IMG/VR virus record: IMGVR_UViG_3300044812_000039
Span: 1 to 46,511 of that record
Direction: 5' to 3' (one strand)
Source of the DNA: a virus
Length of the DNA: 46,511 nucleotides
Shown here: positions 23,261 through 31,198 of the stretch, piece by piece
How the letters are laid out: every line of letters starts with the position of its first letter
Position numbering within the stretch: the stretch's first letter is position 1
Translations under genes and position numbers: made by a program
Notes under the pieces: generated by a model
What the model was told of the DNA's origin: nothing
The model's database searches: none
The model's input: the letters and a program-made list of their open reading frames with translations, nothing else

Positions 23261-23475
23261 CGAATCACTTCGATCGTGATACGGACGCGGCTGCAGGGTC
23301 TTACTTTGAGCCCGGCTGCCGGAAGATTCTCGATGATCTCACCGGAGAGGCTTTCCGCCACGCTCATCGCGCATTTGCGGAGCGGGTCGTTACTCCAGCC
23401 GACGCTCGTGCTGACGACCATTCCTTCGATCGACGTGAATCGCTTCGGGTCAGCAAGTGCAGCTATCTCAGCCAC
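23257..23475 (-). CDS. minus-strand small protein 2
   Basis: 72 residues from GTG 23475 (minus). Mixed strand/helix, ending in a clear beta strand (SRVRITIEVI). It is the second gene of a two-gene minus-strand unit; its stop overlaps that of the terminase by four bases. Function unknown. Confidence 0.6.
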   Translation of the reverse strand: MAEIAALADPKRFTSIEGMVVSTSVGWSNDPLRKCAMSVAESLSGEIIENLPAAGLKVRPCSRVRITIEVIR

Positions 23476-23481
23476 AAGTGA

Positions 23482-23709
23482 TCACGGACAGCAGTAGCAA
23501 TCGACTCCCGGGAGCCCGTCATCAATTTCGCAGGTGTAACCGAGCATCGACATTTTCTGCTCGGTGGTTTGGAACAGGTCGCGCATGCCGCGCGATATCC
23601 ACACACCCGCCGGCGCACGTCCTTCGTGCGCAGCTTTGAAGTGATCGACGGAAGACTGGATCATTTCGACTGCCTGCTTCGCCTCAGGAGTTAACTGGTC
23701 CTCGCTCAT
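23482..23709 (-). CDS. minus-strand small protein 1
   Basis: 75 residues from ATG 23709 (minus). Helical and acidic N-terminus (SEDQLTPEAKQAVEMIQSS), ending in a Cys-rich CYCCP. Together with the next gene it forms a minus-strand island between terminase and portal, a typical spot for a moron. Confidence 0.65.
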   Translation of the reverse strand: MSEDQLTPEAKQAVEMIQSSVDHFKAAHEGRAPAGVWISRGMRDLFQTTEQKMSMLGYTCEIDDGLPGVDCYCCP

Positions 23710-23745
23710 CTTTTGACATTAGCGCCGAAGTGCATCGGCGACTAG

Positions 23746-23783
23746 ACAACGGCTCCGACTCCTAGCGAGTTCGGGGCCGTTGT
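23746..23783 (+). terminator. rho-independent terminator
   Basis: Left arm 23746-23761 and right arm 23767-23783 pair over about 16 bases (one mismatch, one bulge) around a five-base loop; TCTTTT follows directly on the plus strand. It would stop plus-strand transcription coming from the terminase side before the head genes. Confidence 0.8.
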
Positions 23784-23787
23784 TCTT

Positions 23788-23793
23788 TTGACA
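23788..23793 (+). promoter_or_regulatory. start-proximal TTGACA element
   Basis: TTGACA 22 nt before ATG 23810, overlapping the end of the terminator T-tract. Same element as before 25980, 26854, 29805, 31687, 38963, 43923 and 45464. Confidence 0.6.
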
Positions 23794-23809
23794 CACCCCG
23801 CTCGGCAGC

Positions 23810-24118
23810 ATGACCGCTGCCGATCTGACCGACTTCCTGATCGCCGACGCGCAGGCGTCCGATCCGGTTGACCTCACCTTCATCAACGGCCTGCTGACGA
23901 ACGCGAAGGCGAAGATCAGCGGCGGCAAAGGTGAAGTCGCGCCACTCACCCAGGGACAGGTCGGCGGCAAACAATGGATGCGCGAGATCAAGCTCAGCGC
24001 GCTCGAGGTCGCTTCCGCCTGCAGGAGTGCGCTCGATTTCCTCCAGGAAGATTCCCGCAGCGTCTCCGCCACGCGCTTCGACTTCGGCGGCCTGAATGAT
24101 TTCGGAGGTTGCCGCTAA
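23810..24118 (+). CDS. small head protein at the gpW position
   Basis: 102 residues, no Shine-Dalgarno site. It lies between the large terminase and the portal, where lambda carries head-tail joining protein W, and the end of its TAA overlaps the portal ATG (TAATG). The sequence (SALEVASACRSALDFLQED) does not itself prove this family. Confidence 0.55.
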   Translation: MTAADLTDFLIADAQASDPVDLTFINGLLTNAKAKISGGKGEVAPLTQGQVGGKQWMREIKLSALEVASACRSALDFLQEDSRSVSATRFDFGGLNDFGGCR

Positions 24119-25668
24119 TGAACGGCGGTTTGCTCGGCTTCTTCAACCGCCGGCACGAGGACAAGATTTGGCGGCGCTCCACTGAGCGCAGCAACATCTA
24201 TTACGTCCTTCCGGAGAGCCCGCACGAGTATCTCGATCCGCTCTCGCGGCAGGAAGTCGCGCGCCGCTACGAGTGGCTCCTGGAGAAATTCGGGATGGTC
24301 AAGGAGGGCACCAACGGTGTCGCCCGCCACACGATCGGCACCGGCCTCACGCTGCAGCTGAACAGCGACGATCCGGAGTTCAACGTCGACGGCCGCGCCG
24401 CGTTCAACATGTACGCGCTCACGCCTTCGCGCGTCGATATCTCCGGCCGGCGCAATCTCTACCAGATGCAGCGCACTGCGGTGCAGCAGCTCATCGGCCG
24501 GGGCGAATTCTTCTCCGCCAATCGCGAGAACCCGCGCTGGAAAGGGACATTCACTTCCACCGGCGCCGAAGTGGGCGAGCCGTGCGTGCAGCTCTTCGAC
24601 GCGAACCAGATCGAATCGCCGGAGGACGCGGATGAGTCTGTCTACGACGGCGTAAAACTCGGCCAGTACTTCGAGCCGCTCGGTTACTACGCGCGGCAGA
24701 AGGGCGGCACGCACGACTTCATTCCCGCGAACCTGATGACGCACTGGTTCGAGCCGACCGGCGTCGACCAAGTGCGCGGCCAGAGCGCGTGGTCGCCTGT
24801 CGTCGATAAGCTCGTCGACTGGCACGACCTCGCGAAGCTCGTCGTCGCCACCGCCAAGACACAGAACGCGATCGCGATCGCGGTGAAGAAGCTCGCGAAG
24901 ATCGGTGGCCGCGGGATCGGCAACCGCATCAAGCAAAGGATCGCGCAGACGACCGGCCAGAGCACGGAGCCGGAGACGGATACGAGCGCGCTCGAGAAAG
25001 CGTTCCCGGGCCTCGTCGCCTACCTCGGCGCCGACGGCGAGGCGGAGATGATCCATCACACCTCGCCTAACGACAAGCTGGAGCCGTTCCTCTCGAACCT
25101 GATCGGTCCCGACGTGTTTCTCGCGATCGGCGTGCCGTCCGAGTTCTTCTGGCGCTCAGCCAAAGGCAGCGCGGCCGACAACCGTTTCACGCTCATTCGC
25201 GCGGATCTGCGCTTCAAGGTGCTCGCCGACGAGCTGTGCGAGCGCTGGCTGAACGGCATCGCGTTCCGGTTTCTCTCGCATCGCATCGAGACCGGCATGC
25301 TCAAAGCGCCGACCGATCCGAACTGGGCGCAAAAGATCGGCTGGCAGAAACCGCCGCGGCTCACGGTCGACAACGGCCGCGACGGCGCGCTCGAGCTGCA
25401 GCAGCTGGAGAATGGCGCCGACAATCTTCGCAACATCTACGACCGCCGCGGCCAGGATTACCGCGAGGAAGGGATCGTGCAGTGGACCGCCGAGTGGGCG
25501 GAATTTCTCCTGGAAGCGAAACGCAAAAAGCTTCCGGAGTGGGTCATCCAGAAATGGCGCGCCGGCACGCCTGGAGCCGGCGGCAACACCGCGCAGCAAG
25601 ACGGGAAAAACGGAGGCAAGAGCAATGGCGATAGCTCGCAGACCACGGACGACGGGACGGCAGATTGA
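24118..25668 (+). CDS. portal protein (lambda-type)
   Basis: 516 residues from ATG 24118 (a TTG at 24109 is possible). Portal proteins form the dodecameric ring through which DNA enters and to which the tail attaches. The size, the position between terminase and S49 protease, and segments such as GPDVFLAIGVPSEFFW, with NRIKQRIAQTTG in the stem region, fit the lambda gpB-like family. The C-terminal ~40 residues are Gly/Gln/Ser/Asp-rich and disordered. Confidence 0.88.
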   Translation: MNGGLLGFFNRRHEDKIWRRSTERSNIYYVLPESPHEYLDPLSRQEVARRYEWLLEKFGMVKEGTNGVARHTIGTGLTLQLNSDDPEFNVDGRAAFNMYALTPSRVDISGRRNLYQMQRTAVQQLIGRGEFFSANRENPRWKGTFTSTGAEVGEPCVQLFDANQIESPEDADESVYDGVKLGQYFEPLGYYARQKGGTHDFIPANLMTHWFEPTGVDQVRGQSAWSPVVDKLVDWHDLAKLVVATAKTQNAIAIAVKKLAKIGGRGIGNRIKQRIAQTTGQSTEPETDTSALEKAFPGLVAYLGADGEAEMIHHTSPNDKLEPFLSNLIGPDVFLAIGVPSEFFWRSAKGSAADNRFTLIRADLRFKVLADELCERWLNGIAFRFLSHRIETGMLKAPTDPNWAQKIGWQKPPRLTVDNGRDGALELQQLENGADNLRNIYDRRGQDYREEGIVQWTAEWAEFLLEAKRKKLPEWVIQKWRAGTPGAGGNTAQQDGKNGGKSNGDSSQTTDDGTAD

Positions 25669-25939
25669 GTCGGACGACAGGCTTCGCCTCTTCTCGCTCG
25701 AGTACGCCACCGCGCTGCTCGATGAAACCACCAATGGCGTCGAGATGGCCGATCGGGCAGCCGAGACCGCTCTCAACCAGCTCGTTTGCGCGAGCTTTTG
25801 CGGCGACGACGACGACGTCGAGGAGGCAGAGCTGCAGGTGGAAGCCGTGGAGCAGGCGCAGCTGCGCACCCGCCGACGTTACGAGAGCGCTTTCAACAAA
25901 CTCGCCTTCGAAGTCGGCCAGGCTGAGCGCCTGAAATGA
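25625..25939 (+). CDS. hypothetical helical head-region protein
   Basis: 104 residues from ATG 25625, overlapping the portal end by 44 bases. Basic first ~20 residues, then acidic and helical (EEAELQVEAVEQAQLRTRRR). Function unknown; it ends at the palindrome 25939-25961. Confidence 0.6.
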   Translation: MAIARRPRTTGRQIESDDRLRLFSLEYATALLDETTNGVEMADRAAETALNQLVCASFCGDDDDVEEAELQVEAVEQAQLRTRRRYESAFNKLAFEVGQAERLK

Positions 25940-25961
25940 AAATTCGCACTGTGCGAATTTT
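25939..25961. repeat. perfect 10-3-10 palindrome
   Basis: AAAATTCGCA, CTG, TGCGAATTTT. As RNA it forms a ten-pair hairpin ending in U residues, so it can be a short terminator; as DNA it could be an operator. It overlaps the last base of the upstream stop codon and runs into the TTGACG element. Confidence 0.7.
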
Positions 25962-25965
25962 GACG
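25960..25965 (+). promoter_or_regulatory. start-proximal TTGACG element
   Basis: TTGACG 20 nt before ATG 25980, immediately after the palindrome; variant of the TTGACA element. Confidence 0.5.
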
Positions 25966-25979
25966 ACGGGTCGCTTGTC

Positions 25980-26819
25980 ATGAGACTGCAGCGCGTTCTT
26001 GAAATCGTTCACAACCGTCCGTGGCTGATTACGCCGAGCGGCCACGAAGTTATCCGTGAGCTTCTTCAGACGAAGCTCGCACCGGCTCTCGCCGGCGATC
26101 AGCGCGCGGGCTTGCTCGATGACCTGATGATCGGCCGGCCGGCGCCAACGATCGACGACCACGGCGTAGGTCATCTTCACGTTACCGGCGCGATCGGCGT
26201 CGGTTTCTCGAAGCTGGAGAAAACCTGCGGCAACACCGACACCGGTGATCTCGTTCAGGAAGCGCGCGACACGATCAAGGCCGGCGCGCGAAAACTGATG
26301 ATGTATTTCGATTCGCCTGGTGGAATGGCGGGCGGAACTCCCGAAGCGGCGGACGAGCTCGCGAATCTCGACGTGCCGTGGTTTGCCTACGTTGGACCTG
26401 GCTGCATGTCCTGCAGCGCTTCGTATTGGCTGAGCGTCGGTGCCGACCGCATCTATGCGAGCGAGACCGCGGAGGTTGGTTCCATCGGCGTCTACATGCC
26501 GTGGGTCGATCGCACCGCTGCCTACGAAGAGCGCGGCATGAAGGTCGAGCTGATCAAGAACAAGGAGGGCGACTTGAAAGGTGCTGGTTATCCGGGCACG
26601 CAGCTCACCGCAGCGCAAAAGGAAGACTGGCAGAAAGGCTGCCAGCAGCTCTTCGACATGTTTTCAAAGTTCGTCTGCGCTAATCGCCCTGGCGGGATCT
26701 CCGCCGACACCATGCGCGGCCAAACCTTCTTCGCGACTGAGGCGCGCAACCGGCATCTGATCGATGGCGTCGCGCCGCTCGCGGCCGCGCACCGCACCCT
26801 CCTGACGTACAACCGTTGA
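25980..26819 (+). CDS. S49-family prohead protease (lambda C-like)
   Basis: 279 residues. Serine peptidase of the SppA/ClpP fold: DSPGG at 111-115, candidate nucleophile Ser146 in MSCSASYW, and candidate catalytic Lys200 in GDLKGAGYPG, about the expected 50 residues later. Phage members mature the prohead by cutting scaffold, capsid or portal. It sits between portal and scaffold-like protein as in lambda. Confidence 0.9.
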   Translation: MRLQRVLEIVHNRPWLITPSGHEVIRELLQTKLAPALAGDQRAGLLDDLMIGRPAPTIDDHGVGHLHVTGAIGVGFSKLEKTCGNTDTGDLVQEARDTIKAGARKLMMYFDSPGGMAGGTPEAADELANLDVPWFAYVGPGCMSCSASYWLSVGADRIYASETAEVGSIGVYMPWVDRTAAYEERGMKVELIKNKEGDLKGAGYPGTQLTAAQKEDWQKGCQQLFDMFSKFVCANRPGGISADTMRGQTFFATEARNRHLIDGVAPLAAAHRTLLTYNR

Positions 26820-26831
26820 AGCTTCGCGCGT

Positions 26832-26837
26832 TTGACA
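26832..26837 (+). promoter_or_regulatory. start-proximal TTGACA element
   Basis: TTGACA 22 nt before ATG 26854; followed by ATGCC and GGCAT arms that form a small hairpin before the start. Confidence 0.6.
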
Positions 26838-26853
26838 TGCCCGCAGTGGCATC

Positions 26854-27405
26854 ATGCGCATCACCGACATTCGCCGCCTCAATGGTTTTCGTCTCCTCTC
26901 CGCCGATAAAGGCGCAGCCGCCGGCGGCGGTGGCGCGAAGTCGGACAAAACCGATCTCGAACAGCTGACCGAAGCTAACGCGCGCATCACAGCGCTCGAA
27001 GGCGAAGTCCAGACGGCTGAGCAAAAGGTCAAGGACATCGAGGCGAAAGTAACCGGCCTAACGACCCGCGCCGAGACTGCGGAAGCAAGCGTCACGCGCC
27101 TCGAAGCCGAGAAAACCGGAGCGATCGCTCGCGCTGAAAAGGCTGAAGGCGAAGTCACAACGCTGAAGAATGCGTCGAAGACGGCCGACCAGAAGGCTCG
27201 TGAAATTGCAGCCGCGAACGGCAGCAACCCGACGCCTAAAGACGGCGAGAGCACAGCAGCCGCCGCCAACGACGGCAAGGCTCTCTACGAGGCCTACGAA
27301 GCGCTCATGAAGGATCGCAAGTTCGCCGAAGCCTCGGCGCACATGGAGAAGCACCAGAAGGCGATCGACGCCTACGCCACGCAGGTCTTCAGCAAGCGCG
27401 ACTAA
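26854..27405 (+). CDS. coiled-coil scaffold-like protein
   Basis: 183 residues. A Gly/Ala-rich start, then a long regular coiled coil (about 35-115; repeated LE, AE, TTL heptads), and an Ala-rich helical end. Composition and place between protease and major capsid protein suggest the internal scaffold that guides head assembly. Confidence 0.65.
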   Translation: MRITDIRRLNGFRLLSADKGAAAGGGGAKSDKTDLEQLTEANARITALEGEVQTAEQKVKDIEAKVTGLTTRAETAEASVTRLEAEKTGAIARAEKAEGEVTTLKNASKTADQKAREIAAANGSNPTPKDGESTAAAANDGKALYEAYEALMKDRKFAEASAHMEKHQKAIDAYATQVFSKRD

Positions 27406-27433
27406 CCGCCGCGATCCGCACGCCACCCACTCT

Positions 27434-27439
27434 TTGACA
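27434..27439 (+). promoter_or_regulatory. TTGACA hexamer before the capsid gene
   Basis: TTGACA 38 nt before ATG 27472, further away than the other copies. The leader between ends ACCAAACAAACT, an A/C-rich run without a Shine-Dalgarno site. At this distance it could be a normal -35 box of an almost leaderless transcript, but no -10 box is clear. Confidence 0.4.
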
Positions 27440-27471
27440 GCAACTCTCAACTGACCCGCACCAAACAAACT

Positions 27472-28515
27472 ATGAATCTGAAACGCTCACTCTCTCGCAC
27501 CGGCATGGCCGTCGTAACCGTCATTGTCGCAGTCGCCGCATTCGCGGTCGGCCTCACTATCAACATGCCCGTCCTGATGGGTGTGACTCCGCAGCTCTGC
27601 GCGCTCAATCCCGGGGCCGCGCTCAAGCTCGACAAGATCATGCGCGACGGCATGCGCGCGCTGAAGAAGCGCCTCTCGCCGGTGATGGCGCTCTCCACTG
27701 TCTTCCGCGACCAGGTGCTTACCGAGACCGACACGATCCGGGTGCCGTACTACTCGCTCGAGACGCTCACTTCGAAAGACTTCGACGGCTCCTACGACTT
27801 CAGCAATGCCGACGGCGGCAACAGCTCGAAGTCGGTCACGGTGAACCAGCGGAAGTATCAACCGTTGGAGTTCACCTCCAAGGAACTGGCCCGCAATAGC
27901 GTCCTGGACCTGAACAAAATCTTGATGCTGAAGATCGAGAAACTCGCGGACGATGTGCTCAACGACATCTTCTCGATCGTCACGCTGGCGAACTTCGGCG
28001 GACCGATCTTCAAGGGCGACGCGAGCGGCTTCGATCGCACGGACCTCTCCGGCATCCGCACCAAACTGACGACGGGTTACAACTGGCCGTCCGCTGGTCG
28101 CAGCTTGATCCTCGACAGCGACTACGAAGGCGCGCTCGTCACGGACCAGTTGAACGTGAACACGACTGGCACCGATGCGGCTCTCCGCAACGGCGCTGTC
28201 GGTCGCTTGCTCAACTTCGATATCTTCGATCACCCGAACATGCCCGCGAACAGCGAGCACCTGGTCGGCTGCGCGATCCTGCCTTATGCGATCCTTTGCG
28301 CCTTCGCTCCGATCGCGCCGGCGGACGAGATCCCGACGATCTATCGCGCCTACACCGATCCCGAGTCGCAGTTGACTCTCGAGTATCGCGCCTGGGGCGA
28401 CCCGGACAGCGACAGCGCAAAGCGGACCATCGAAGTGAACTACGGCTACGCGAAGGGCGACGGTGCGCAGCTTAAGCGCTTCGTCGACGCATCCAGCAGC
28501 GAGTCCGTGGTCTAA
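27472..28515 (+). CDS. major capsid protein
   Basis: 347 residues; the main shell protein by position and size. The body (VTVNQRKYQPLEFTSKELAR, then LNKILMLKIEKLADDVLNDI, later RSLILDSDYEGALV) is consistent with an HK97-type fold, although the exact family is not recognised. Odd feature: residues ~12-30 (VVTVIVAVAAFAVGL) form a continuous hydrophobic segment like a signal anchor, after a basic KRSLSR. It could be a propeptide removed by the protease, or the real start could be Met32 or Met36. Confidence 0.8.
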   Translation: MNLKRSLSRTGMAVVTVIVAVAAFAVGLTINMPVLMGVTPQLCALNPGAALKLDKIMRDGMRALKKRLSPVMALSTVFRDQVLTETDTIRVPYYSLETLTSKDFDGSYDFSNADGGNSSKSVTVNQRKYQPLEFTSKELARNSVLDLNKILMLKIEKLADDVLNDIFSIVTLANFGGPIFKGDASGFDRTDLSGIRTKLTTGYNWPSAGRSLILDSDYEGALVTDQLNVNTTGTDAALRNGAVGRLLNFDIFDHPNMPANSEHLVGCAILPYAILCAFAPIAPADEIPTIYRAYTDPESQLTLEYRAWGDPDSDSAKRTIEVNYGYAKGDGAQLKRFVDASSSESVV

Positions 28516-28553
28516 GCGGCACCGTCACTTAGCTACCGGCACACTCTTTACCC

Positions 28554-28916
28554 ATGCGCACGGCAATCACGATCGCGACGAAACGGCAGGGCGGCTCTGT
28601 AGTCGTCGCTGGTCCCGAAGTCGCGATCGCAAAGCAGCTCGTAGACTTCAAGGCAGCGGCATCTGCCGGGACGCATCCGGAGTACTCCAGCATTGAGCTT
28701 TGGCACAACGACGCCGGGCGGACGAAGTTCGTGCGCCTGCGCGAACCGGCAAAGGAAAAGCCGCCAGTCCAGACACCTGCTCCAGAGCCACTGGCGCCGC
28801 CTGTAAACGACCAGGAACCGGCTGCAGCTGAAGCGCCGGCCCAACCACCTTCCGGGGAACCGCCAGCTGACGCGCCGGCGCAGACCTCTCGCAGAAACGC
28901 GCGTCGCTCCCGTTAA
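28554..28916 (+). CDS. hypothetical head-region protein with Pro/Ala-rich tail
   Basis: 120 residues. Residues 1-65 form a small alpha/beta domain; the rest is a Pro/Ala/Glu linker ending in a basic SRRNARRSR. A near copy of the TCCAGACATCTG motif lies in the linker. Position after the capsid gene suggests a head accessory protein. Confidence 0.6.
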   Translation: MRTAITIATKRQGGSVVVAGPEVAIAKQLVDFKAAASAGTHPEYSSIELWHNDAGRTKFVRLREPAKEKPPVQTPAPEPLAPPVNDQEPAAAEAPAQPPSGEPPADAPAQTSRRNARRSR

Positions 28917-28920
28917 TCCT

Positions 28921-29187
28921 ATGACTCAAGTTCGTCACACCACCGCCGGCTACAATGTCGGCACGTCCGCAACCCAGACCGTTGGCTTCCACGGTGCAAC
29001 GCCAGTCGCGCAGCGCGCCGGCGCAGCCCAGGCGGCCGTCAGCTCCACTGCGGTCCCGAACGTCGGCGGCACCTACTCACAGGCGGAAGTGAACGCGATC
29101 GTCGCGCGCACGACTGCGAACACCGTTCTCCTGAACGAGATTCGCGCTGCTTTGGTTGAAAAGGGCATCATCAAGGGCGCGGCCTAA
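28921..29187 (+). CDS. head fibre/decoration-like protein
   Basis: 88 residues. GFHGATPVAQRAG followed by an Ala/Val-rich segment and the end LLNEIRAALVEKGIIKG follow a layout I know from small phage head proteins sometimes called head fibres. Role by analogy only. Confidence 0.5.
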   Translation: MTQVRHTTAGYNVGTSATQTVGFHGATPVAQRAGAAQAAVSSTAVPNVGGTYSQAEVNAIVARTTANTVLLNEIRAALVEKGIIKGAA

Positions 29188-29205
29188 GTCTTTTACTACA
29201 GGGGC

Positions 29206-29230
29206 GCGGGCCGGTGACTAGCCGGCCCGC
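29206..29230. other. GC-rich hairpin
   Basis: GCGGGCCGG pairs perfectly with CCGGCCCGC around a seven-base loop. It lies between two head genes and lacks a T-tract; it may be an mRNA processing or stabilising structure. Confidence 0.6.
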
Positions 29231-29250
29231 TCCCGCACAAACCAGATTCC

Positions 29251-29391
29251 ATGCTTCGCCGCCTGCAGTGTTTCTTCCGCGGTCGCCACTTATGGCGTCC
29301 GAAACTCGTTAGCCACAAGATGCTTCAGAGCGTCGTCTGCACGCACTGCGAGCAGCAGCAGCGGATCCGCGTCTCAGGCCGCTACAAATGA
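29251..29391 (+). CDS. 46-residue Cys-pair protein
   Basis: Small gene from ATG 29251, ending in the ATGA that starts the next gene. Basic (LRRLQCFFRGRHLWRPK) with a CTHC knuckle. The leader CAAACCAGATTCC before its ATG is almost identical to that before 32291, which supports the start. Confidence 0.6.
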   Translation: MLRRLQCFFRGRHLWRPKLVSHKMLQSVVCTHCEQQQRIRVSGRYK

Positions 29392-29789
29392 GCGTTGCTG
29401 GTCTCACACCCGATCAGCTGGTCGACGCGGCCTACCGCCTTCGCTCGGAGATTGCCGATCGCGAGACCCAGCTCCGCGAAGTCTGCGAAGCGCTCGTCAG
29501 CCGCGGCCGCGGCGATCACAGCGGCACGCATGTATCGCGCGTCGCGAAAGTGATCGTCCCTGCCGCTCCGGAACCTGGCTACAAGCTCGAGAAGGAAAAG
29601 GAAGATCGCGCGCGTGAAATCGCAGGCGAGCAATTCAGCGACGTCTTCACGCGCAAAGTCTCCTACGCGCCGTGCAAAGCTTTCGGCGAAGTGGTCGCAA
29701 AACTCTTCACGCCGGCGAAAGCCGAGAAGCTCCTCGCCCTCTGCCGCGTCGAGCGCGAAACGCAAATCCCGTACGTGAAGTTCCTTTGA
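29388..29789 (+). CDS. hypothetical protein, head region
   Basis: 133 residues, helical, charged middle (KLEKEKEDRAREIAG). No recognised domain. Its TGA is part of the TTTGACT element preceding the next gene. Confidence 0.6.
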   Translation: MSVAGLTPDQLVDAAYRLRSEIADRETQLREVCEALVSRGRGDHSGTHVSRVAKVIVPAAPEPGYKLEKEKEDRAREIAGEQFSDVFTRKVSYAPCKAFGEVVAKLFTPAKAEKLLALCRVERETQIPYVKFL

Positions 29790-29791
29790 CT
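29786..29791 (+). promoter_or_regulatory. start-proximal TTGACT element
   Basis: TTGACT 19 nt before ATG 29805; it overlaps the stop codon of the upstream gene. Confidence 0.45.
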
Positions 29792-29804
29792 CGGCACACC
29801 TAGC

Positions 29805-30035
29805 ATGTTCGCGAAACCTTCCGTCACTCCGGTCACCGAATCCGGCACCGTTCCAGCGGGCGCGTATGCGGTCGACTTCGTCTTCTCCAGCGACTTCGCC
29901 GGCACAGTCGGCGCCGCCGACTATTCGGGCGCGACCGATGCTCGCCAATCCTTTGAAGCGCCGCACGGCCACAAGCTCGACTCGATCGACTACACGGTTG
30001 ACGCGGGCTCGATACGGATCGCGGTCGTTCTCTGA
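29805..30035 (+). CDS. hypothetical beta-rich protein
   Basis: 76 residues, rich in Val, Ser, Gly and Asp with short strands (YAVDFVFSSDF, GSIRIAVVL). Could be a decoration protein. No family recognised. Confidence 0.55.
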   Translation: MFAKPSVTPVTESGTVPAGAYAVDFVFSSDFAGTVGAADYSGATDARQSFEAPHGHKLDSIDYTVDAGSIRIAVVL

Positions 30036-30045
30036 GGGTCGCCAG

Positions 30046-30879
30046 ATGAGTTACGCACCCAGGACGGCCGCTACCACACCGGTCAAGTATGTTACTGGTT
30101 CCGACGCTCGGTTCGCACTGACGCCGGAGGAGGTTTCGATTGGCCAGCTCGTTAAGGAAGTAGGGGCCAAGAGCGTCTTCGTCATCGAATGTGGACCAGC
30201 CTCTGATTTGAGTGACGGCGATACCATTGGGTCGATCGGTAATAATGGTATTGAGCTGGACTTCTCAATCGGGTTTAATGGAAGCGGAAACGGAAGCATT
30301 AACGTTTCTGCAACGGCAACCCCATCGGAAGTCGCGGAAGCGATTAAGACATGGATTGAAGACCAAGCAGGCGGTGATCCAGACTGGGGTTTCGATGTCA
30401 GCCGCGACGGAGCTACCGTAACCGTTGTATCGCGCGCTTATTCGTACGGCGATTGGTGTAGCGACGGAGAACTAGGCGGCTTTTCGATTACTCAGACGGT
30501 GGCCGGAGCCACGCCCACTAATCTTTATTTCATCGTCGCTGATCTCGCGCATCTGGATAGCAGCGACGGATACGCTCAGACGCAAGGGCCTCCAGGCGAA
30601 CCAGGCCCACAAGGCGAACCAGGCCCACGTGGCGCACAGGGGGATACTGGACCGCAGGGCCAGGCAGGTGCTTCTGGCTCGACTACCTTTTACCCTCAGA
30701 CCGTCGGACCCTACAATTACGGACTCACGGATCACACTTCGCAATTGCTAATAAATTCTTCGGGCTCCGCGATAACGTTTAGTGTCGTAGGTCTTGGAAG
30801 TTTTAGTTTGCCTGCCGGTAAGATGGCGCTCATAGGCCGAGGGGAGGGCGGTCCGAACGCCATTAGTTTTCTCCCGTAG
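30046..30879 (+). CDS. collagen-like repeat protein (moron)
   Basis: 277 residues from ATG 30046 with a GAGGGT site upstream. A beta-rich N-terminal domain (1-175) is followed by ten Gly-x-y triplets at about 181-210 (GPPGEPGPQGEPGPRG and so on; 30586-30675), then a beta-rich C-terminal domain. Collagen-like stalks occur in phage fibres and head decorations. Its base composition is visibly more AT-rich than its neighbours (runs such as GGTAATAATGGTATTG), which suggests recent acquisition. Confidence 0.75.
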   Translation: MSYAPRTAATTPVKYVTGSDARFALTPEEVSIGQLVKEVGAKSVFVIECGPASDLSDGDTIGSIGNNGIELDFSIGFNGSGNGSINVSATATPSEVAEAIKTWIEDQAGGDPDWGFDVSRDGATVTVVSRAYSYGDWCSDGELGGFSITQTVAGATPTNLYFIVADLAHLDSSDGYAQTQGPPGEPGPQGEPGPRGAQGDTGPQGQAGASGSTTFYPQTVGPYNYGLTDHTSQLLINSSGSAITFSVVGLGSFSLPAGKMALIGRGEGGPNAISFLP

Positions 30880-30880
30880 A

Positions 30881-31198
30881 GTGAGCCAGTTCTCCGACTT
30901 CGCTGAGGAAGCGTTGGCGACTTCGATCGAAGTGGACGGCGGCGAGTTCTCCTGGAACGGCCGCGACATTGCCGGCGTCATCAGCGGGCAGACGATCACG
31001 GCCGCGAAGAGTTCTTTCCCCGCTGGGTACCCGCCGATCGGCGCCGCGATCCTGGTCGCCGGCAAGAAGCGCCAGGTCAAGGCACTCGCCAATAGCATGC
31101 TCGAGCTGATCCCGGGCGGCCTCCGCGACAAGACCCCTTTCGTCGACGATCCCTCCGATCCCGGGCTGCTCATCGAGTTCGGTTCGTTTGCCAAATGA
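30881..31198 (+). CDS. head-tail connector-region protein
   Basis: 105 residues from GTG 30881, one base after the previous stop. Two strand-rich parts joined by a Gly turn. Size and place match head-completion or connector proteins of the lambda FII kind, inferred from order only. Confidence 0.5.
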   Translation: MSQFSDFAEEALATSIEVDGGEFSWNGRDIAGVISGQTITAAKSSFPAGYPPIGAAILVAGKKRQVKALANSMLELIPGGLRDKTPFVDDPSDPGLLIEFGSFAK

